Positions 9,162-18,281 of a DNA stretch of 64,000 bases are shown here, piece by piece (position 1 is the first letter of the stretch; every line of letters starts with the position of its first letter). Below the pieces are notes generated by a model. That model searched no databases and was not told the origin of the DNA. It saw nothing but the letters and a program-made list of their open reading frames with translations. The translations under genes and the position numbers were made by a program. Source of the stretch: Candidatus Poribacteria bacterium (GTDB taxonomy: Bacteria; Poribacteria; WGA-4E; WGA-3G); NCBI GenBank assembly GCA_022827885.1, contig JAJEIP010000082.1, positions 37,401 to 101,400 of the forward strand, in the 5' to 3' direction.

Positions 9162-9171
9162 CTGTTCTGAC

Positions 9172-9801
9172 CTACTTCGCCTCCTGAATTTCGTTCAGCA
9201 ACGCCCGCGTTGCGACTTGTGGCTCAGGGTGGGCGCAAACAGCGGAAATTACGGCGATGCCGTGCGCCCCTGCCCGAATGACTTCACCTGCAGTCTGAAT
9301 ACCAATCCCACCGATCGCAATAACCGGACACGCCGCGATGTCACACATCCGGCGGAGCCTCTCTAACCCCTTCGCCGTCTCCGCGTCTGGCTTTGAAGTG
9401 GTTCCATAGATAGGTCCAAACCCGATGTAGTCAGCCCCTTCTGAAATTGCGGCGAGTATTTTCTCTTCGGTTCGGGCAGATGCACCAAGGATTGCCTCTG
9501 GCGATAGTATTCGTCTTCCGATAGAAACAGGCATATCGTCTTGCCCAAAGTGTGCCCCCGCCGCCCCAACAGCCAGGGCAATATCGGCTCTATCGTTCAC
9601 AATCAACGGCACAGTGTGTCTTGAACATACGGCTTGCATGGATTGTGCCATCGCTATTAATTCGCGCGTTGTCCCGTGTTTTTGCCGGAATTGCAGGGTA
9701 TCTGCACCGCCTTCAATTGCCAACGCCGCCAATTCCGCGTGCGTAAATCGAGATTGTAGGGTCGTATCCGTGATGACGTGTAGAACGCCGATGTCTTTCA
9801 T
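9172..9801 (-). CDS. thiE: Thiamine-phosphate synthase
   Basis: 209 residues, standard ThiE length. A TIM barrel with LQFRQKHGTTREL (binding the aminopyrimidine pyrophosphate), VNDRADIALAVGAAGAHFGQDD, the GASARTEEKI loop, DYIGFGPIYGTTSKPDA and PVIAIGGI. It joins HMP-PP and HET-P to give thiamine phosphate in the cytoplasm. No other thiamine genes and no TPP riboswitch-like leader are visible nearby. It appears to head the minus-strand run that includes DUF2851 and the methyltransferase. Confidence 0.93.
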   Translation of the reverse strand: MKDIGVLHVITDTTLQSRFTHAELAALAIEGGADTLQFRQKHGTTRELIAMAQSMQAVCSRHTVPLIVNDRADIALAVGAAGAHFGQDDMPVSIGRRILSPEAILGASARTEEKILAAISEGADYIGFGPIYGTTSKPDAETAKGLERLRRMCDIAACPVIAIGGIGIQTAGEVIRAGAHGIAVISAVCAHPEPQVATRALLNEIQEAK

Positions 9802-9962
9802 GTTGGCATGTTACTCAAAATGTGATAGATTATAGTTATTGGTTGTCAGTTAAGAGGTTCTCGTTTAATGGCATCCTCTGGTAACTGATAACCATTCCTT
9901 GGATAACCCTTAACTCCGACAGCCAATAATTAATTTAGTATAACACATCTGGGAGACACTTT

Positions 9963-10598
9963 GTGAATAATTTATTATTTCAATCTGGAGATAAAGTGCT
10001 TTTCATCGGGGATAGCATTACAGACTGCGGACGGCGTGATGCCCACGCGCCATTGGGACACGGCTATGTCCGTAAAATAACCGAACTCATCACTGCGAAA
10101 TACCCGGAACGTCGCATCACCTACGTCAACAAAGGTATTGGTGGGGATATCGTGGAAGGTTTGGAAAGCCGATGGGATATCGACGTGATTGACGAAAAAC
10201 CGGAATGGCTTTCGGTGAAAATCGGTATCAACAATGCGAGTCGGCAGTACGCGGAGGGTGTTTCAACATCAGACTATCTGCCGATGTGGGAGGACTGCTA
10301 TCGACGGATTCTCACACGTGTGAAAACTGAATTAGACGCCCCACTTTTTCTCTTTGAAATTTTCTATGTCGCAGAAGATGTTGAGGCACCGCGTCCACTG
10401 GACGTAGACGCTTATAACGCAAGTATCCATAGACTCGCGGAAGAATTTGAGGCACGATTAATTCCGACGAGTACCGCCTTTGAGAACGCGGTCGCTGCCC
10501 GCCCCGGTGCGCTCTGGACAACGCAAGACGGTGTCCATCCAAATGCGGAGGGACATACATTGATGGCACTGGAGTTTCTGAAGCAAGCGGCGTGGTGA
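9963..10598 (+). CDS. SGNH/GDSL-family esterase or lipase
   Basis: 211 residues. Block I is FIGDSITDCGRR with the catalytic Ser, GIGGDIV supplies the Gly, IGINNA the Asn block, and DGVHPNAEGH the Asp-His pair. Start is a GTG with GGGAGA 6-8 bases upstream. No signal peptide, so probably cytoplasmic, acting on acetylated sugars or similar esters. The preceding 160 bases contain TTGTCAGTTAA-type repeats also seen near 600 and 30790. Confidence 0.88.
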   Translation: MNNLLFQSGDKVLFIGDSITDCGRRDAHAPLGHGYVRKITELITAKYPERRITYVNKGIGGDIVEGLESRWDIDVIDEKPEWLSVKIGINNASRQYAEGVSTSDYLPMWEDCYRRILTRVKTELDAPLFLFEIFYVAEDVEAPRPLDVDAYNASIHRLAEEFEARLIPTSTAFENAVAARPGALWTTQDGVHPNAEGHTLMALEFLKQAAW

Positions 10599-10612
10599 AC
10601 GAGGAAGCGTAT

Positions 10613-11464
10613 CTATCGTCCCGATGATTTTTTCAATGCCTCAATTAACGCACGCTCACGCTGCGAGTTATATTCGGAGGCAAGTCGTTGTGCTTCGACG
10701 CGATTGCCCCAATAAAATTGACATCCGATCAAGAAGATACCCGTACCGTCAACATAACGGCGTTCACGAATGGCATCTGTGACAAGATACATGAACGTCC
10801 CACCCAAAACTGCTGCGAGAACACCCTCTTTGACGCTGCCCACATAGAGCTGCCCACTTCCGGGAACGATTGTGGACAACCATCCGGCTAATTGCGGAGA
10901 TTTGTGTGGGAGCGGTGTCTTTTCAAAAAGCATGTCCGCCAATCGACGCGCATTTTTTCCATGTGGTGCATCCGTTTGGAGGGTATCTACTCGCCGCAAT
11001 TCCGCGATCGCCTTGTTCCAATCGGATGTCCGAATGTAACACCAACCGCGCAGATAGTGCGCTGCTGCTACTACCTCTATATCTTCAGTCGAGTGCAGAA
11101 GTTCAAAGAGTGCCGTTCGCGCCAGTGAGTATTCATCGGCATCAAAATGGAGCTGCCCAATCATCAGCTGGCTCCGAAACCGAAAAGGTGAATTCGGATG
11201 AACGGCTAAAAATTCACGAAACAGGTGTTCAGCACGTTCAGGTCGGTTTTGATAGTAATAACTCTGTGCGATCCGGTAATCCGCCACATCCCTGAATTCC
11301 GTGTCAGGTCGATAGAAGAGGAGACGTTTGTATGCCAACCGTGCCGCCCGATAATCGCCCGATTCAAAAAGGTGCTCTGCATAACGATATTGCTGGACCG
11401 TCTCCTCGGTAGTCCCACCAACCGCAAAGACTATAAGAGAGATTAAAAAACTTGCAGTTGTCAT
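10613..11464 (-). CDS. TPR protein with C-terminal membrane region (DUF5683-like)
   Basis: 283 residues. Signal or anchor at 1-18, then four to five TPR-like helical pairs (AEHLFESGDYRAARLAYKRLL, AEHLFREFLAVHPNS and so on), then SPQLAGWLSTIVPGSGQLYVGS, the PGSGQ turn of DUF5683-type membrane proteins, followed by two hydrophobic segments. Same architecture as the next gene upstream, 1 base away, so the pair looks like a tandem duplication. Probably a cell-envelope assembly or scaffold protein; role unknown. Confidence 0.75.
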   Translation of the reverse strand: MTTASFLISLIVFAVGGTTEETVQQYRYAEHLFESGDYRAARLAYKRLLFYRPDTEFRDVADYRIAQSYYYQNRPERAEHLFREFLAVHPNSPFRFRSQLMIGQLHFDADEYSLARTALFELLHSTEDIEVVAAAHYLRGWCYIRTSDWNKAIAELRRVDTLQTDAPHGKNARRLADMLFEKTPLPHKSPQLAGWLSTIVPGSGQLYVGSVKEGVLAAVLGGTFMYLVTDAIRERRYVDGTGIFLIGCQFYWGNRVEAQRLASEYNSQRERALIEALKKSSGR

Positions 11465-11465
11465 A

Positions 11466-12413
11466 TTAAAATCGATACTTCCACACGACTAACTCCATCT
11501 TGCCTTTTAGAGGCGATAGTGCTCCGAATAATCCTGAACCCTGAATTTCCCGTTGAAGTCGGTTCCGAAATTGTGCCTCGTGTTGGACGTTGAAGACCCG
11601 CGCAGATTGAATACTCTGGTAGATACCATTGCCATAGAAAAACAGACTCAGCGCCCCGACAGGTATCGCAACTTCATAACGCTCTTGGTCGGCATAATAG
11701 AAGCTCGCACTCCCTAATACCACCATACCCACAAAGGTGTAAAGTCCGTCAATCGTTCTCCCGGTATAAACCTGTCCACTCCCCGGCACTAACGCTGAAA
11801 GCACACCAGCACCCGTCGGTGAACGGTGCGGAAGCGTATCAGCGTTTTTTATCCGCCGCGCCAATCTATCGCTCACTTCAGCAAAAGGCGTCTCAGGGTA
11901 GGTTGAATATACATCGCTCCACACGCGACTCGCTTGTGTCCATTCTCCCTTATCTGCATGGAGCATTCCAATTGTAAAGTGTGCGCGGGGTGCTAAACTG
12001 CTCTCCTTATGTTCTGAAAGGAACCGTTTAAGGGATGCAAGCCCCTGCTCGCTATTGCCCGATAGAACATGACACTGCGCAATATTGTTTTTCGCGCGCT
12101 CGACAAGAATACTTTTCGGATAGGTATCAATCAGAAGTTGGTAGGCGCGGATTGCGTTCTCCAATTTGCCCGCATTCTGGTAGGAGGCGGCAACACGGAA
12201 CGCTATGAAATCAATTTGCGGGGCATCGGGATGTAAAAAGAGGAGTCGCTTATACTCGTGAGCGGCGTTGAGATAATCCCTTTCTTGGAAGAGTGAATCC
12301 GCAAAAGAGGACTCTACAGCTTCAGCAGGTCCTGGAAATGCCCAGAAGAGAATAAGCGACATGGCACAAACGACACGCCCATATCGCTCTAAAACGGAGA
12401 GAAAGATTTTCAT
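11466..12413 (-). CDS. TPR protein with C-terminal membrane region, paralogue of 10613-11464
   Basis: 315 residues with a signal peptide (VVCAMSLILFWAFPGPAEA), TPR pairs at about 40-180, then GVLSALVPGSGQVYTGRTIDG and two membrane segments (FVGMVVLGSASFYYA; IPVGALSLFFYGNGIYQ). The start overlaps the end of the CvpA gene by 4 bases, so the three genes CvpA-TPR-TPR are translationally coupled. An envelope-linked complex is plausible but unproven. Confidence 0.75.
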   Translation of the reverse strand: MKIFLSVLERYGRVVCAMSLILFWAFPGPAEAVESSFADSLFQERDYLNAAHEYKRLLFLHPDAPQIDFIAFRVAASYQNAGKLENAIRAYQLLIDTYPKSILVERAKNNIAQCHVLSGNSEQGLASLKRFLSEHKESSLAPRAHFTIGMLHADKGEWTQASRVWSDVYSTYPETPFAEVSDRLARRIKNADTLPHRSPTGAGVLSALVPGSGQVYTGRTIDGLYTFVGMVVLGSASFYYADQERYEVAIPVGALSLFFYGNGIYQSIQSARVFNVQHEAQFRNRLQREIQGSGLFGALSPLKGKMELVVWKYRF

Positions 12414-12904
12414 TCGGTATCAAGTTGCTTTTGCACATGCTCCTTGCTAATTGCCCAAACGCTATTTCCGACATCTGTAAGGTATGGGGCAAATCGAGAA
12501 TTCGCAATCTCGTCTTTGAAGCCATCGGGACCATAAGCGTTGAAAAGGATGAGCGCGAAGGCTATAACAAGTCCACCAGAAACGATACCAAAGCCGAATC
12601 CGAGGAGATGGTTCATCCATCCCAAAACACCGCTTTCCAGAATCCGCTGAATCCGCTCAAAAAGAGAATCCACAAGAATAGAGACGATCAGCACAATAGC
12701 AACAATGCTCAGCCACTTCGCCCAACTCGGATTGGCTACCAACTTCTGGATAACTATCGCAAGTTGACTCCACAATTGACAGGCAGTAAAGAACCCGATG
12801 CCGATGACGAATATACCCCATACACTTCGGGTGAAACCTGCCCGATAGCAACTTACACCCGCCAATCCAACAAGAATGAGAATACCGATATCGAGTTTAG
12901 TCAT
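12410..12904 (-). CDS. cvpA: CvpA family membrane protein
   Basis: 164 residues with four hydrophobic segments (about 5-22, 26-45, 60-78 and 100-122) and the CvpA layout: a short first loop, FERI in the second loop, then GFGFGIVSGGLVIAF. CvpA proteins are inner-membrane proteins linked to bacteriocin production in E. coli and to bile/envelope stress elsewhere. It lies first in the three-gene run with the TPR membrane proteins. Confidence 0.75.
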   Translation of the reverse strand: MTKLDIGILILVGLAGVSCYRAGFTRSVWGIFVIGIGFFTACQLWSQLAIVIQKLVANPSWAKWLSIVAIVLIVSILVDSLFERIQRILESGVLGWMNHLLGFGFGIVSGGLVIAFALILFNAYGPDGFKDEIANSRFAPYLTDVGNSVWAISKEHVQKQLDTE

Positions 12905-13057
12905 CTTTTTATGTATGAGCCTTGGTGATCAGCAATCGGCGATCAGCAGGCGGGGTTGCAAAACCTGCAGCCGGTAACGGAATGGAGGGTGTTTTTGCTT
13001 GGTCTACGCCGAGAGGCATCAAACCTCAAACGCACCTCACCGAACCGTAAGGAAACA

Positions 13058-14128
13058 TTAAAAAACTGGGTTGGGTATCTGTTCGCTCTCTTGCAGAAAA
13101 GGGATCTCTGTCAAACTGCACCCAAAGACGTGTTCAATTGCAATCGCCATCGGAGTGCCGTTGCCTAACTGGTGAAGCAGCTTGCGAATTTTGGGGAAAC
13201 CGAACTGCTGGATGAGAAATTCCGCGACTGCAGTGGATTGGATATACGCCAACTTCCGATATTTTTTGGGAAGTTGATTAAACGGTTTATTCAATAGCGC
13301 GAAGGGGAGTAAACGTTTCATCTGCCCGGCTTGCTGGAAGTTACGGCGTTCAGATTCAAACATAGGTCGGGCAATGCTTTGTGCGAGTCCCTCGTCAAGC
13401 CATACAGGGCAATGCCCGTGTGCTACATGATGAATCAACAAGTGTACCCATTCATGTCGTAACAGCGCATATAAGATGCTGAGTACTGGCTCACCCGCTG
13501 CACAGTATGCCAAACGGATGCCGCCATCATAGCACCCACTTGCCCATCTCGGCATTGAATGTTGAAAGGTCGCAGGTCCGTTCGTATTTGCAATCGATAT
13601 AGAGACGGGTGAAGCGGGATAGTACCCTAACATTTCACCCAATTCCGAATAAGTTCGATAAATCAGGCGACAGATGTTCCAGATTGTCTGGGCGTTCATT
13701 TCGGAATGACACGTGAGATCGAAAAACTCGGAATGGACGACCTGTTTAGGGGATTTCGCGGGAGACAGTTGTAGCTGTTCAAGGAATTGTAGCGGGGGTG
13801 GTTCGTTAAAGTCATCCAAAGAGATAAGTGTATTATAACAGGCTTTCTCGTCAAGAATGCGCGCTTTCCGCCTAAGAGCCGTCGGCGAATCAGGGCATAA
13901 TCGCAAAGCGATGTCTAAGCATGCCAATGCCGTATCCCACTCTCCCACCATCTCGTATGCTTTTGCGAGGTCGGCATAGATATAGTGATGCTGTGCTGCC
14001 CCGAATTTCAAGCCAGCGAGATAGTGGTGGATCGCTTCAACATAACACGCCTGTCCATAACTAAGCGCTGCCTGTTGAAAATGTGATAATGCCAATGAAT
14101 TGGTATGTCCAACGTGCACAACCTTCAT
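13058..14128 (-). CDS. TPR protein with peptidase MA-like (gluzincin) domain
   Basis: 356 residues. Residues 15-110 form TPR-like helices (AKAYEMVGEWDTALACLDIALRLCPDSPTALRR). Residues 150-300 are a zincin core with LLRHEWVHLLIHH, an HExxH Zn site (H-E-W-V-H), and the downstream glutamate in WLDEGLAQS. This matches peptidase MA-like families. No signal peptide, so cytosolic or exported by unknown means. It lies 64 bases downstream of the FHA gene and sigma factor gene, which may make it part of the sigma factor's regulon or control circuit; that is inference. Confidence 0.8.
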   Translation of the reverse strand: MKVVHVGHTNSLALSHFQQAALSYGQACYVEAIHHYLAGLKFGAAQHHYIYADLAKAYEMVGEWDTALACLDIALRLCPDSPTALRRKARILDEKACYNTLISLDDFNEPPPLQFLEQLQLSPAKSPKQVVHSEFFDLTCHSEMNAQTIWNICRLIYRTYSELGEMLGYYPASPVSISIANTNGPATFQHSMPRWASGCYDGGIRLAYCAAGEPVLSILYALLRHEWVHLLIHHVAHGHCPVWLDEGLAQSIARPMFESERRNFQQAGQMKRLLPFALLNKPFNQLPKKYRKLAYIQSTAVAEFLIQQFGFPKIRKLLHQLGNGTPMAIAIEHVFGCSLTEIPFLQESEQIPNPVF

Positions 14129-14192
14129 AAGGAACGGTAGTGCATTAAAGGTTTATCCCTCAATGCACAACGCAATCCCTCTCCCAATAAAA

Positions 14193-14852
14193 TCATGACC
14201 GTTCAATATCAACGACCTTGAAACTAATTTTCCCACATTTCAGCGTAGAACCGTCCTGAATACGGGTCGATGCTTCAACGGGTGCGTCATCAAGGTAAGT
14301 CGTATCGGAACTCCCCAAATCCGTGACGTAGACCTCGTCATCCTTCTGCTCAAATCGGACGTGTATACGAGAAAGCGTCCGGATTGCGTTGTAACGCTTT
14401 AGCAGCTCCGGGGATTCAACGGGTTGTTGTGTATCCCATTTCTGGAGGGTCTCCGCGTCAGGTAAAGATGCCCCCACCTGTGAGATTTCGGTATCTTCAT
14501 TGCCCATCCCCTGTAGGCTATAACTGGGTTGCAGTTCGAGCCCTTCTACACCTACAGGTTCAGCTTCTACGGCTTCACCTCGAATTTCTGCCATTACACG
14601 TTCGCGGGCGCGTTGCTCGGCACCAGGCGGCGGTATAACGTTTTCTCTCTCCTCAAATCGGTAGTATGAGAAGTCTATTAATTGTTTCAATGGCTGAAGG
14701 TCCGGAAAGTTGTTAATTTCCTTTAGAAGACGTCTCTGCTTACGTGAAAGCCTTTCATTTTTCAGCCAGCACGTATAAGCTTCCAACATCTCAGCCTTTT
14801 TCAAGTCATCTGCCGAGATGCCGGCCCTCCGCCATATCTTCCAGAAGCGCAT
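14193..14852 (-). CDS. FHA-domain protein, possible sigma-factor partner
   Basis: 219 residues. The last 85 residues form a forkhead-associated domain: SRIHVRFEQKDDEVYVTDLG, SSDTTYLDDAPV, IQDGSTLKCGKISFKV. The conserved Ser-Arg-x-His and Ser-Ser-x-x-T-Y positions that bind phosphothreonine are present. The first 90 residues are helical and charged (LEAYTCWLKNERLSRKQRRLLKE), placed like an anti-sigma domain but without a zinc motif. The gene starts 15 bases after the ECF sigma gene, so the two are very likely cotranscribed. A phospho-dependent regulator of that sigma factor is a reasonable guess, not shown. Confidence 0.75.
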   Translation of the reverse strand: MRFWKIWRRAGISADDLKKAEMLEAYTCWLKNERLSRKQRRLLKEINNFPDLQPLKQLIDFSYYRFEERENVIPPPGAEQRARERVMAEIRGEAVEAEPVGVEGLELQPSYSLQGMGNEDTEISQVGASLPDAETLQKWDTQQPVESPELLKRYNAIRTLSRIHVRFEQKDDEVYVTDLGSSDTTYLDDAPVEASTRIQDGSTLKCGKISFKVVDIERS

Positions 14853-14867
14853 GAATTAATCCTCCAA

Positions 14868-15482
14868 TTAATATATCCACTGAATGCCTTTTGCAATCAG
14901 AATCTTCCGCAATTCTTCGGTGCACCGAAAAATCCAGATTTTCACAGTGCCATCCTTGCGGTTGAGAATGCGGGCAATCTCTGCGATACTATAGCCTTCT
15001 AAGTGCCGTAACATCCACGCAATCCGATGATTTGGTTTCGTTACCTGTTCAAGGGCACTCTCCAAAATCCGTTGCGCTTCCGAGGCTTCTAATTCTTGTT
15101 CGGGACCCGGGCGCGGGTCTTCGTATTTACTCAGCGGTTGTTCATCCTCATCAGGTGAACCACTGAGCGGATGTTCCCGAATCCGATCCCGTTTCCGTAT
15201 CGCATCAATAATCGTATTTCGCGCTACCGTATTTAACCACGCCTGAAAACTACCTTGCTCTGTGTCCCATTTGCCCAACTTCTGCCAAACTTTGACGAAC
15301 ACATCCGAGGCAACCTCTTCAGCATCTTGATAATTTCCAAGCATTCGGTAGGCTTTATTATAGACCCACTTATAATGCTTGTCGAACAATTGCCTAAACG
15401 CGGCTTCGTTGCCTGCTTTCGCTTGCGTCGCGAGATAGGTATCTTCGACAGCAGATAAGTCATTAGATATTTGGCGCGCCAT
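14868..15482 (-). CDS. ECF-type RNA polymerase sigma factor
   Basis: 204 residues. Region 2 is about 20-95 (FRQLFDKHYKWVYNKAYRML, EEVASDVFVKVWQKLGKWD) and region 4 about 130-195 (LRHLEGYSIAEIARILNRKDGTVKIWIFRC, a HTH). Regions 1 and 3 are missing, as in ECF (sigma-70 family) factors. It directs polymerase to a specific regulon. Followed 15 bases later by an FHA gene rather than an obvious zinc anti-sigma gene. A near-consensus promoter lies 160 bases upstream at 15643-15672. Confidence 0.93.
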   Translation of the reverse strand: MARQISNDLSAVEDTYLATQAKAGNEAAFRQLFDKHYKWVYNKAYRMLGNYQDAEEVASDVFVKVWQKLGKWDTEQGSFQAWLNTVARNTIIDAIRKRDRIREHPLSGSPDEDEQPLSKYEDPRPGPEQELEASEAQRILESALEQVTKPNHRIAWMLRHLEGYSIAEIARILNRKDGTVKIWIFRCTEELRKILIAKGIQWIY

Positions 15483-15642
15483 TCAAATCTGCTCCTTCGC
15501 CTATAGGATCCTTTTCAGCAGGCTATACAATGTAACGTTAATGAATTCTATAACGTTTCAAAAAAAGAAAAGAGTGGCACGCCTTGGAGAATTAACGCGC
15601 TACTTACGTTCACTCATAGATTTATGAGAAAAGAGTTAATTT

Positions 15643-15672
15643 ATTATATACTATTTTCACAAAATATGTCAA
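15643..15672 (-). promoter_or_regulatory. Sigma-70-type promoter for the ECF sigma gene
   Basis: On the minus strand, TTGACA at 15672-15667, an 18-base spacer, then TATAAT at 15648-15643. Both hexamers are perfect. The leader to the sigma-factor ATG is about 155 bases. The surrounding gap (15483-15763) holds nothing else recognisable. Confidence 0.75.
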
Positions 15673-15763
15673 GAAAAAACACGTTTTTTTAGATTTATTG
15701 ATAAATTAGCGGAATCCCGCCAAAACACGCACCTATAGCAGGAAAAAAACGCAGAATGCGTCT

Positions 15764-16642
15764 CTATGGGACGCTCGCCAGAACAATTCGTTCCTTCCCT
15801 GCATAGTCCTCGAACAATTTATACGTGGCGTAGGCAGATCCAGCCTCAAGAAGCGTCCGAATGGTGTTGGCTTGTGTTGCCCCGATTTCAAGGATCAGTT
15901 TTCCCGTGGGTGCGAGATATTTTGGTGCCTCAGCAATTAATCGACGAATAACGTCAAGCCCATCATCTCCTGCAAAGAGCGCAATTTCCGGTTCATGGTC
16001 CCGGACATCCGGACTCAAGGTATCGCGCTCCGTATTTTTGATATAGGGCGGATTGCAGACGATCCAATCAAATTGTGTGTCTCCATTCGCACATATTGCC
16101 GCTACCGGCTCGAACAAGTCTCCAGACAAAAACTTAATTTGCGCTGTGCAGGCGTGTATCTCAGCGTTCTTCCGAGCAACGGCAAGGGCGGATTCAGAGA
16201 TGTCGGTTGCTACGATCTCCCACTCTGAGTGTTGCACTGCCAGACTGGTCGCAATTACACCGCTTCCTGTACCGATCTCCAGTAAACGTTGGGAATTTTC
16301 GGTTTCTGCTGTGAGGATCGTCTCAACGAGTTGTTCTGTTTCCGGGCGTGGAATGAGGACCCGTTCATCCACATAGAAATCCAAGGACATAAACTCCTTG
16401 CGATTCGTGAGGTAACTCACAGGGGTGTGGGCAATTCTCTTTTTTATTAACTCTCGGAAGGGTGTGAGGTGTTCTTGAAAGACAGGCATCTCAAAGTGGA
16501 GATAGAGCTGCAAGCGACTTTTTTTCAGCAAGTGCCCAAGCAATACTTCAGCATCTAATCTCGGATTTGGAATGCCGTGTTGCTGGAAGTACTCGGTTGT
16601 CCACTCGAGAAGATCCACTACGCTCCATATTTTACTCGGCAT
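15764..16642 (-). CDS. prmC: Peptide chain release factor N5-glutamine methyltransferase
   Basis: 292 residues. An N-terminal helical RF-binding domain (LEWTTEYFQQHGIPNPRLDAE, ISxRxP-type RIAHTPVSYLTNRKEF) and a C-terminal Rossmann fold with LEIGTGSGVIA and the NPPY active-site motif in IVCNPPYIKNTE. PrmC methylates the GGQ glutamine of RF1/RF2. It starts 26 bases after prfA, whose product is its substrate. Confidence 0.95.
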   Translation of the reverse strand: MPSKIWSVVDLLEWTTEYFQQHGIPNPRLDAEVLLGHLLKKSRLQLYLHFEMPVFQEHLTPFRELIKKRIAHTPVSYLTNRKEFMSLDFYVDERVLIPRPETEQLVETILTAETENSQRLLEIGTGSGVIATSLAVQHSEWEIVATDISESALAVARKNAEIHACTAQIKFLSGDLFEPVAAICANGDTQFDWIVCNPPYIKNTERDTLSPDVRDHEPEIALFAGDDGLDVIRRLIAEAPKYLAPTGKLILEIGATQANTIRTLLEAGSAYATYKLFEDYAGKERIVLASVP

Positions 16643-16668
16643 AGTTCCGTGTTCCTTAACTGGAGGCT

Positions 16669-17736
16669 TTAATCCTCTTTCAACCTTTCCGCTTGATCGG
16701 CAGTTGTGAGCCGTTCAATAAAGGTCTGTAGCGCGCCATCCAAAACGGAATCAAGTTGATAGGAACTGAATTGGATCCGGTGATCAGTTACCCGAGATTG
16801 TGGGAAATTATAGGTCCGAATTTTTTCGCTTCTGTCGCCACTGCCAACCATAGACCTACGGGTTTCGGCTCTTTCATTGTTAAGTTCAGATTGTTTCTGC
16901 TCTTGGAGGCGAGCCCGGAGAATCTTCATCGCCTTGGCACGATTTTTATGTTGCGACTTTTCGTCTTGGCATGTCACCACGAGTCCCGTTGGTAAGTGGG
17001 TAATCCGAATAGCGGAGTCGGTTGTGTTAACACTTTGCCCGCCGGGTCCGGAAGATCGGTAGGTATCAATACGTAATTCGGTTGCCTCATCAATCGCCAA
17101 ATCGAGTTCCTCCGCTTCAGGGAGAACCGCCACGGTGGCAGCAGATGTATGAATGCGCCCACTTGCCTCAGTGGCAGGAATTCGTTGCACCCGATGTATA
17201 CCGCCCTCAAATTTCAGTTGACTGTATGCGTTCTGTCCTACAATCGAGAAGACAACTTCTTTGAATCCTTTTAAGCCGGTTGCGTTTGAACTGAGGAGTT
17301 CCAACCGCCAGTTCTGACGTTCCGCATAGCGGGTGTACATCCGAAACAATTCGGCTGCGAAAAGACTGGCTTCCTCACCACCGGTCCCCGCTCGGATTTC
17401 GATGATGACGTTTTTCTCATCGTTCGGATCTTTTGGAACCAGAAGCACCTTAAGTGCCTCAGTAAGTTGATCTTTTTTGGCAGTGAGAACGTCCAACTCT
17501 TCCTGCGCTAATCCGAGCATCTCCGCATCCGTTTCGGCTTCCATGAGAAGCAGTGTATCGTCAAGGGCAGATTCTAACTGCTGATACTCCTGATAGGTGG
17601 ACACAATTGGCGAGAGTTCGGCGTGCGTTTTAGATAACTCCATTAATCGTTGTTGATTTGAAATTTGCGCCGGGTCTCCGAGTGCCTGTTCGACTTCAGC
17701 GTATCTGTTTTCAATATCCTTGAGTTTCTCAAACAT
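16669..17736 (-). CDS. prfA: Peptide chain release factor 1
   Basis: 355 residues, the normal RF1 length. The tripeptide anticodon region includes RIPATEASGRIHTS, where PAT is the RF1 P-x-T motif reading UAA/UAG. The catalytic GGQ is in SSGPGGQSVNTTDSAIR. It acts in the ribosomal A site. The start codon sits in a leader cassette CGCAAGGAATAATTAAAAA-ATG, and an imperfect duplicate of that leader lies 119 bases upstream in front of an 11-codon frame ending in TAG. Confidence 0.96.
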   Translation of the reverse strand: MFEKLKDIENRYAEVEQALGDPAQISNQQRLMELSKTHAELSPIVSTYQEYQQLESALDDTLLLMEAETDAEMLGLAQEELDVLTAKKDQLTEALKVLLVPKDPNDEKNVIIEIRAGTGGEEASLFAAELFRMYTRYAERQNWRLELLSSNATGLKGFKEVVFSIVGQNAYSQLKFEGGIHRVQRIPATEASGRIHTSAATVAVLPEAEELDLAIDEATELRIDTYRSSGPGGQSVNTTDSAIRITHLPTGLVVTCQDEKSQHKNRAKAMKILRARLQEQKQSELNNERAETRRSMVGSGDRSEKIRTYNFPQSRVTDHRIQFSSYQLDSVLDGALQTFIERLTTADQAERLKED

Positions 17737-17908
17737 TTTTTAATTATTCCTTGCGGTTAAAGCAAGTAGGTTCGGGAATGGACGTTCCTTTGGTGAATCC
17801 GCTTTCCACTTCGTTTCAAGCTAAGCACTTTCGTTTACTAAGATTTTAAACCCCATTTTTAATTATTCCTTGCGGCTAAAGCAAGTAGGTTTGGAAATGG
17901 ACGTTCCT
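17735..17908 (-). repeat. Duplicated leader of prfA with a TAG-ending mini-ORF
   Basis: About 54 bases are repeated, at 17735-17789 and 17854-17908, with four to five mismatches. Both copies contain GCAAGGAATAATTAAAAATG on the minus strand, that is, a ribosome-binding site and ATG. The proximal ATG starts prfA. The distal ATG (17856-17854) opens MGFKILVNESA and ends at TAG (17823-17821). Whether the mini-ORF is translated is unknown. Nothing else gene-like is seen between prfA and rpmE. Confidence 0.65.
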
Positions 17909-18016
17909 GTGTTGCACCCGCGACGCAGTCCGGCATTTCCCGCGCCTGCTGTCGCTAAGGCACGGGTATCCGTTCTTGGAACACCGATCAATAGACTTAC
18001 CTGCGAAACGACACCT

Positions 18017-18232
18017 TTAACTATCGTCTTGGGTGAGTCCGTAACGTCGGCGGAAACTTTCAACACGTCCGGCAGTGTCGATAAATCGAGCCTGTTGTCC
18101 AGTGTAGAATGGGTGACATTTCCCACAAATATCTACCCGCATCGCTGGTTGGATAGCGAGCGTTTTATGGGTCGCGCCGCAAACGCATGTAATGACGCAT
18201 TCTACCATTTCCGGGTGTATTTCGGCTTTCAT
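18017..18232 (-). CDS. rpmE: 50S ribosomal protein L31 (zinc-binding type)
   Basis: 71 residues. [16 protein letters not shown] with CVC and [13 protein letters not shown] carries the cysteines of the C+ (zinc) form of L31, followed by the [17 protein letters not shown] tail. Structural protein of the large subunit at the central protuberance bridge. Located between rho and prfA, the classical rho-rpmE-prfA-prmC order. Confidence 0.95.
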   Translation of the reverse strand: MKAEIHPEMVECVITCVCGATHKTLAIQPAMRVDICGKCHPFYTGQQARFIDTAGRVESFRRRYGLTQDDS

Positions 18233-18281
18233 AATGTACTCCTTTAGATTCGTAATTTACGATTCTCTAATATTCTTAGGA

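Noticed and set aside
9802..9962. TPP riboswitch upstream of thiE
   Set aside because: No CUGAGA box or P2-P4 layout could be seen in the leader; only dispersed TTGTCAGTTA repeats.
17863..18126. 87-codon minus-strand frame between rpmE and prfA
   Set aside because: It overlaps the rpmE gene in another frame and includes the duplicated leader; no protein-like features.
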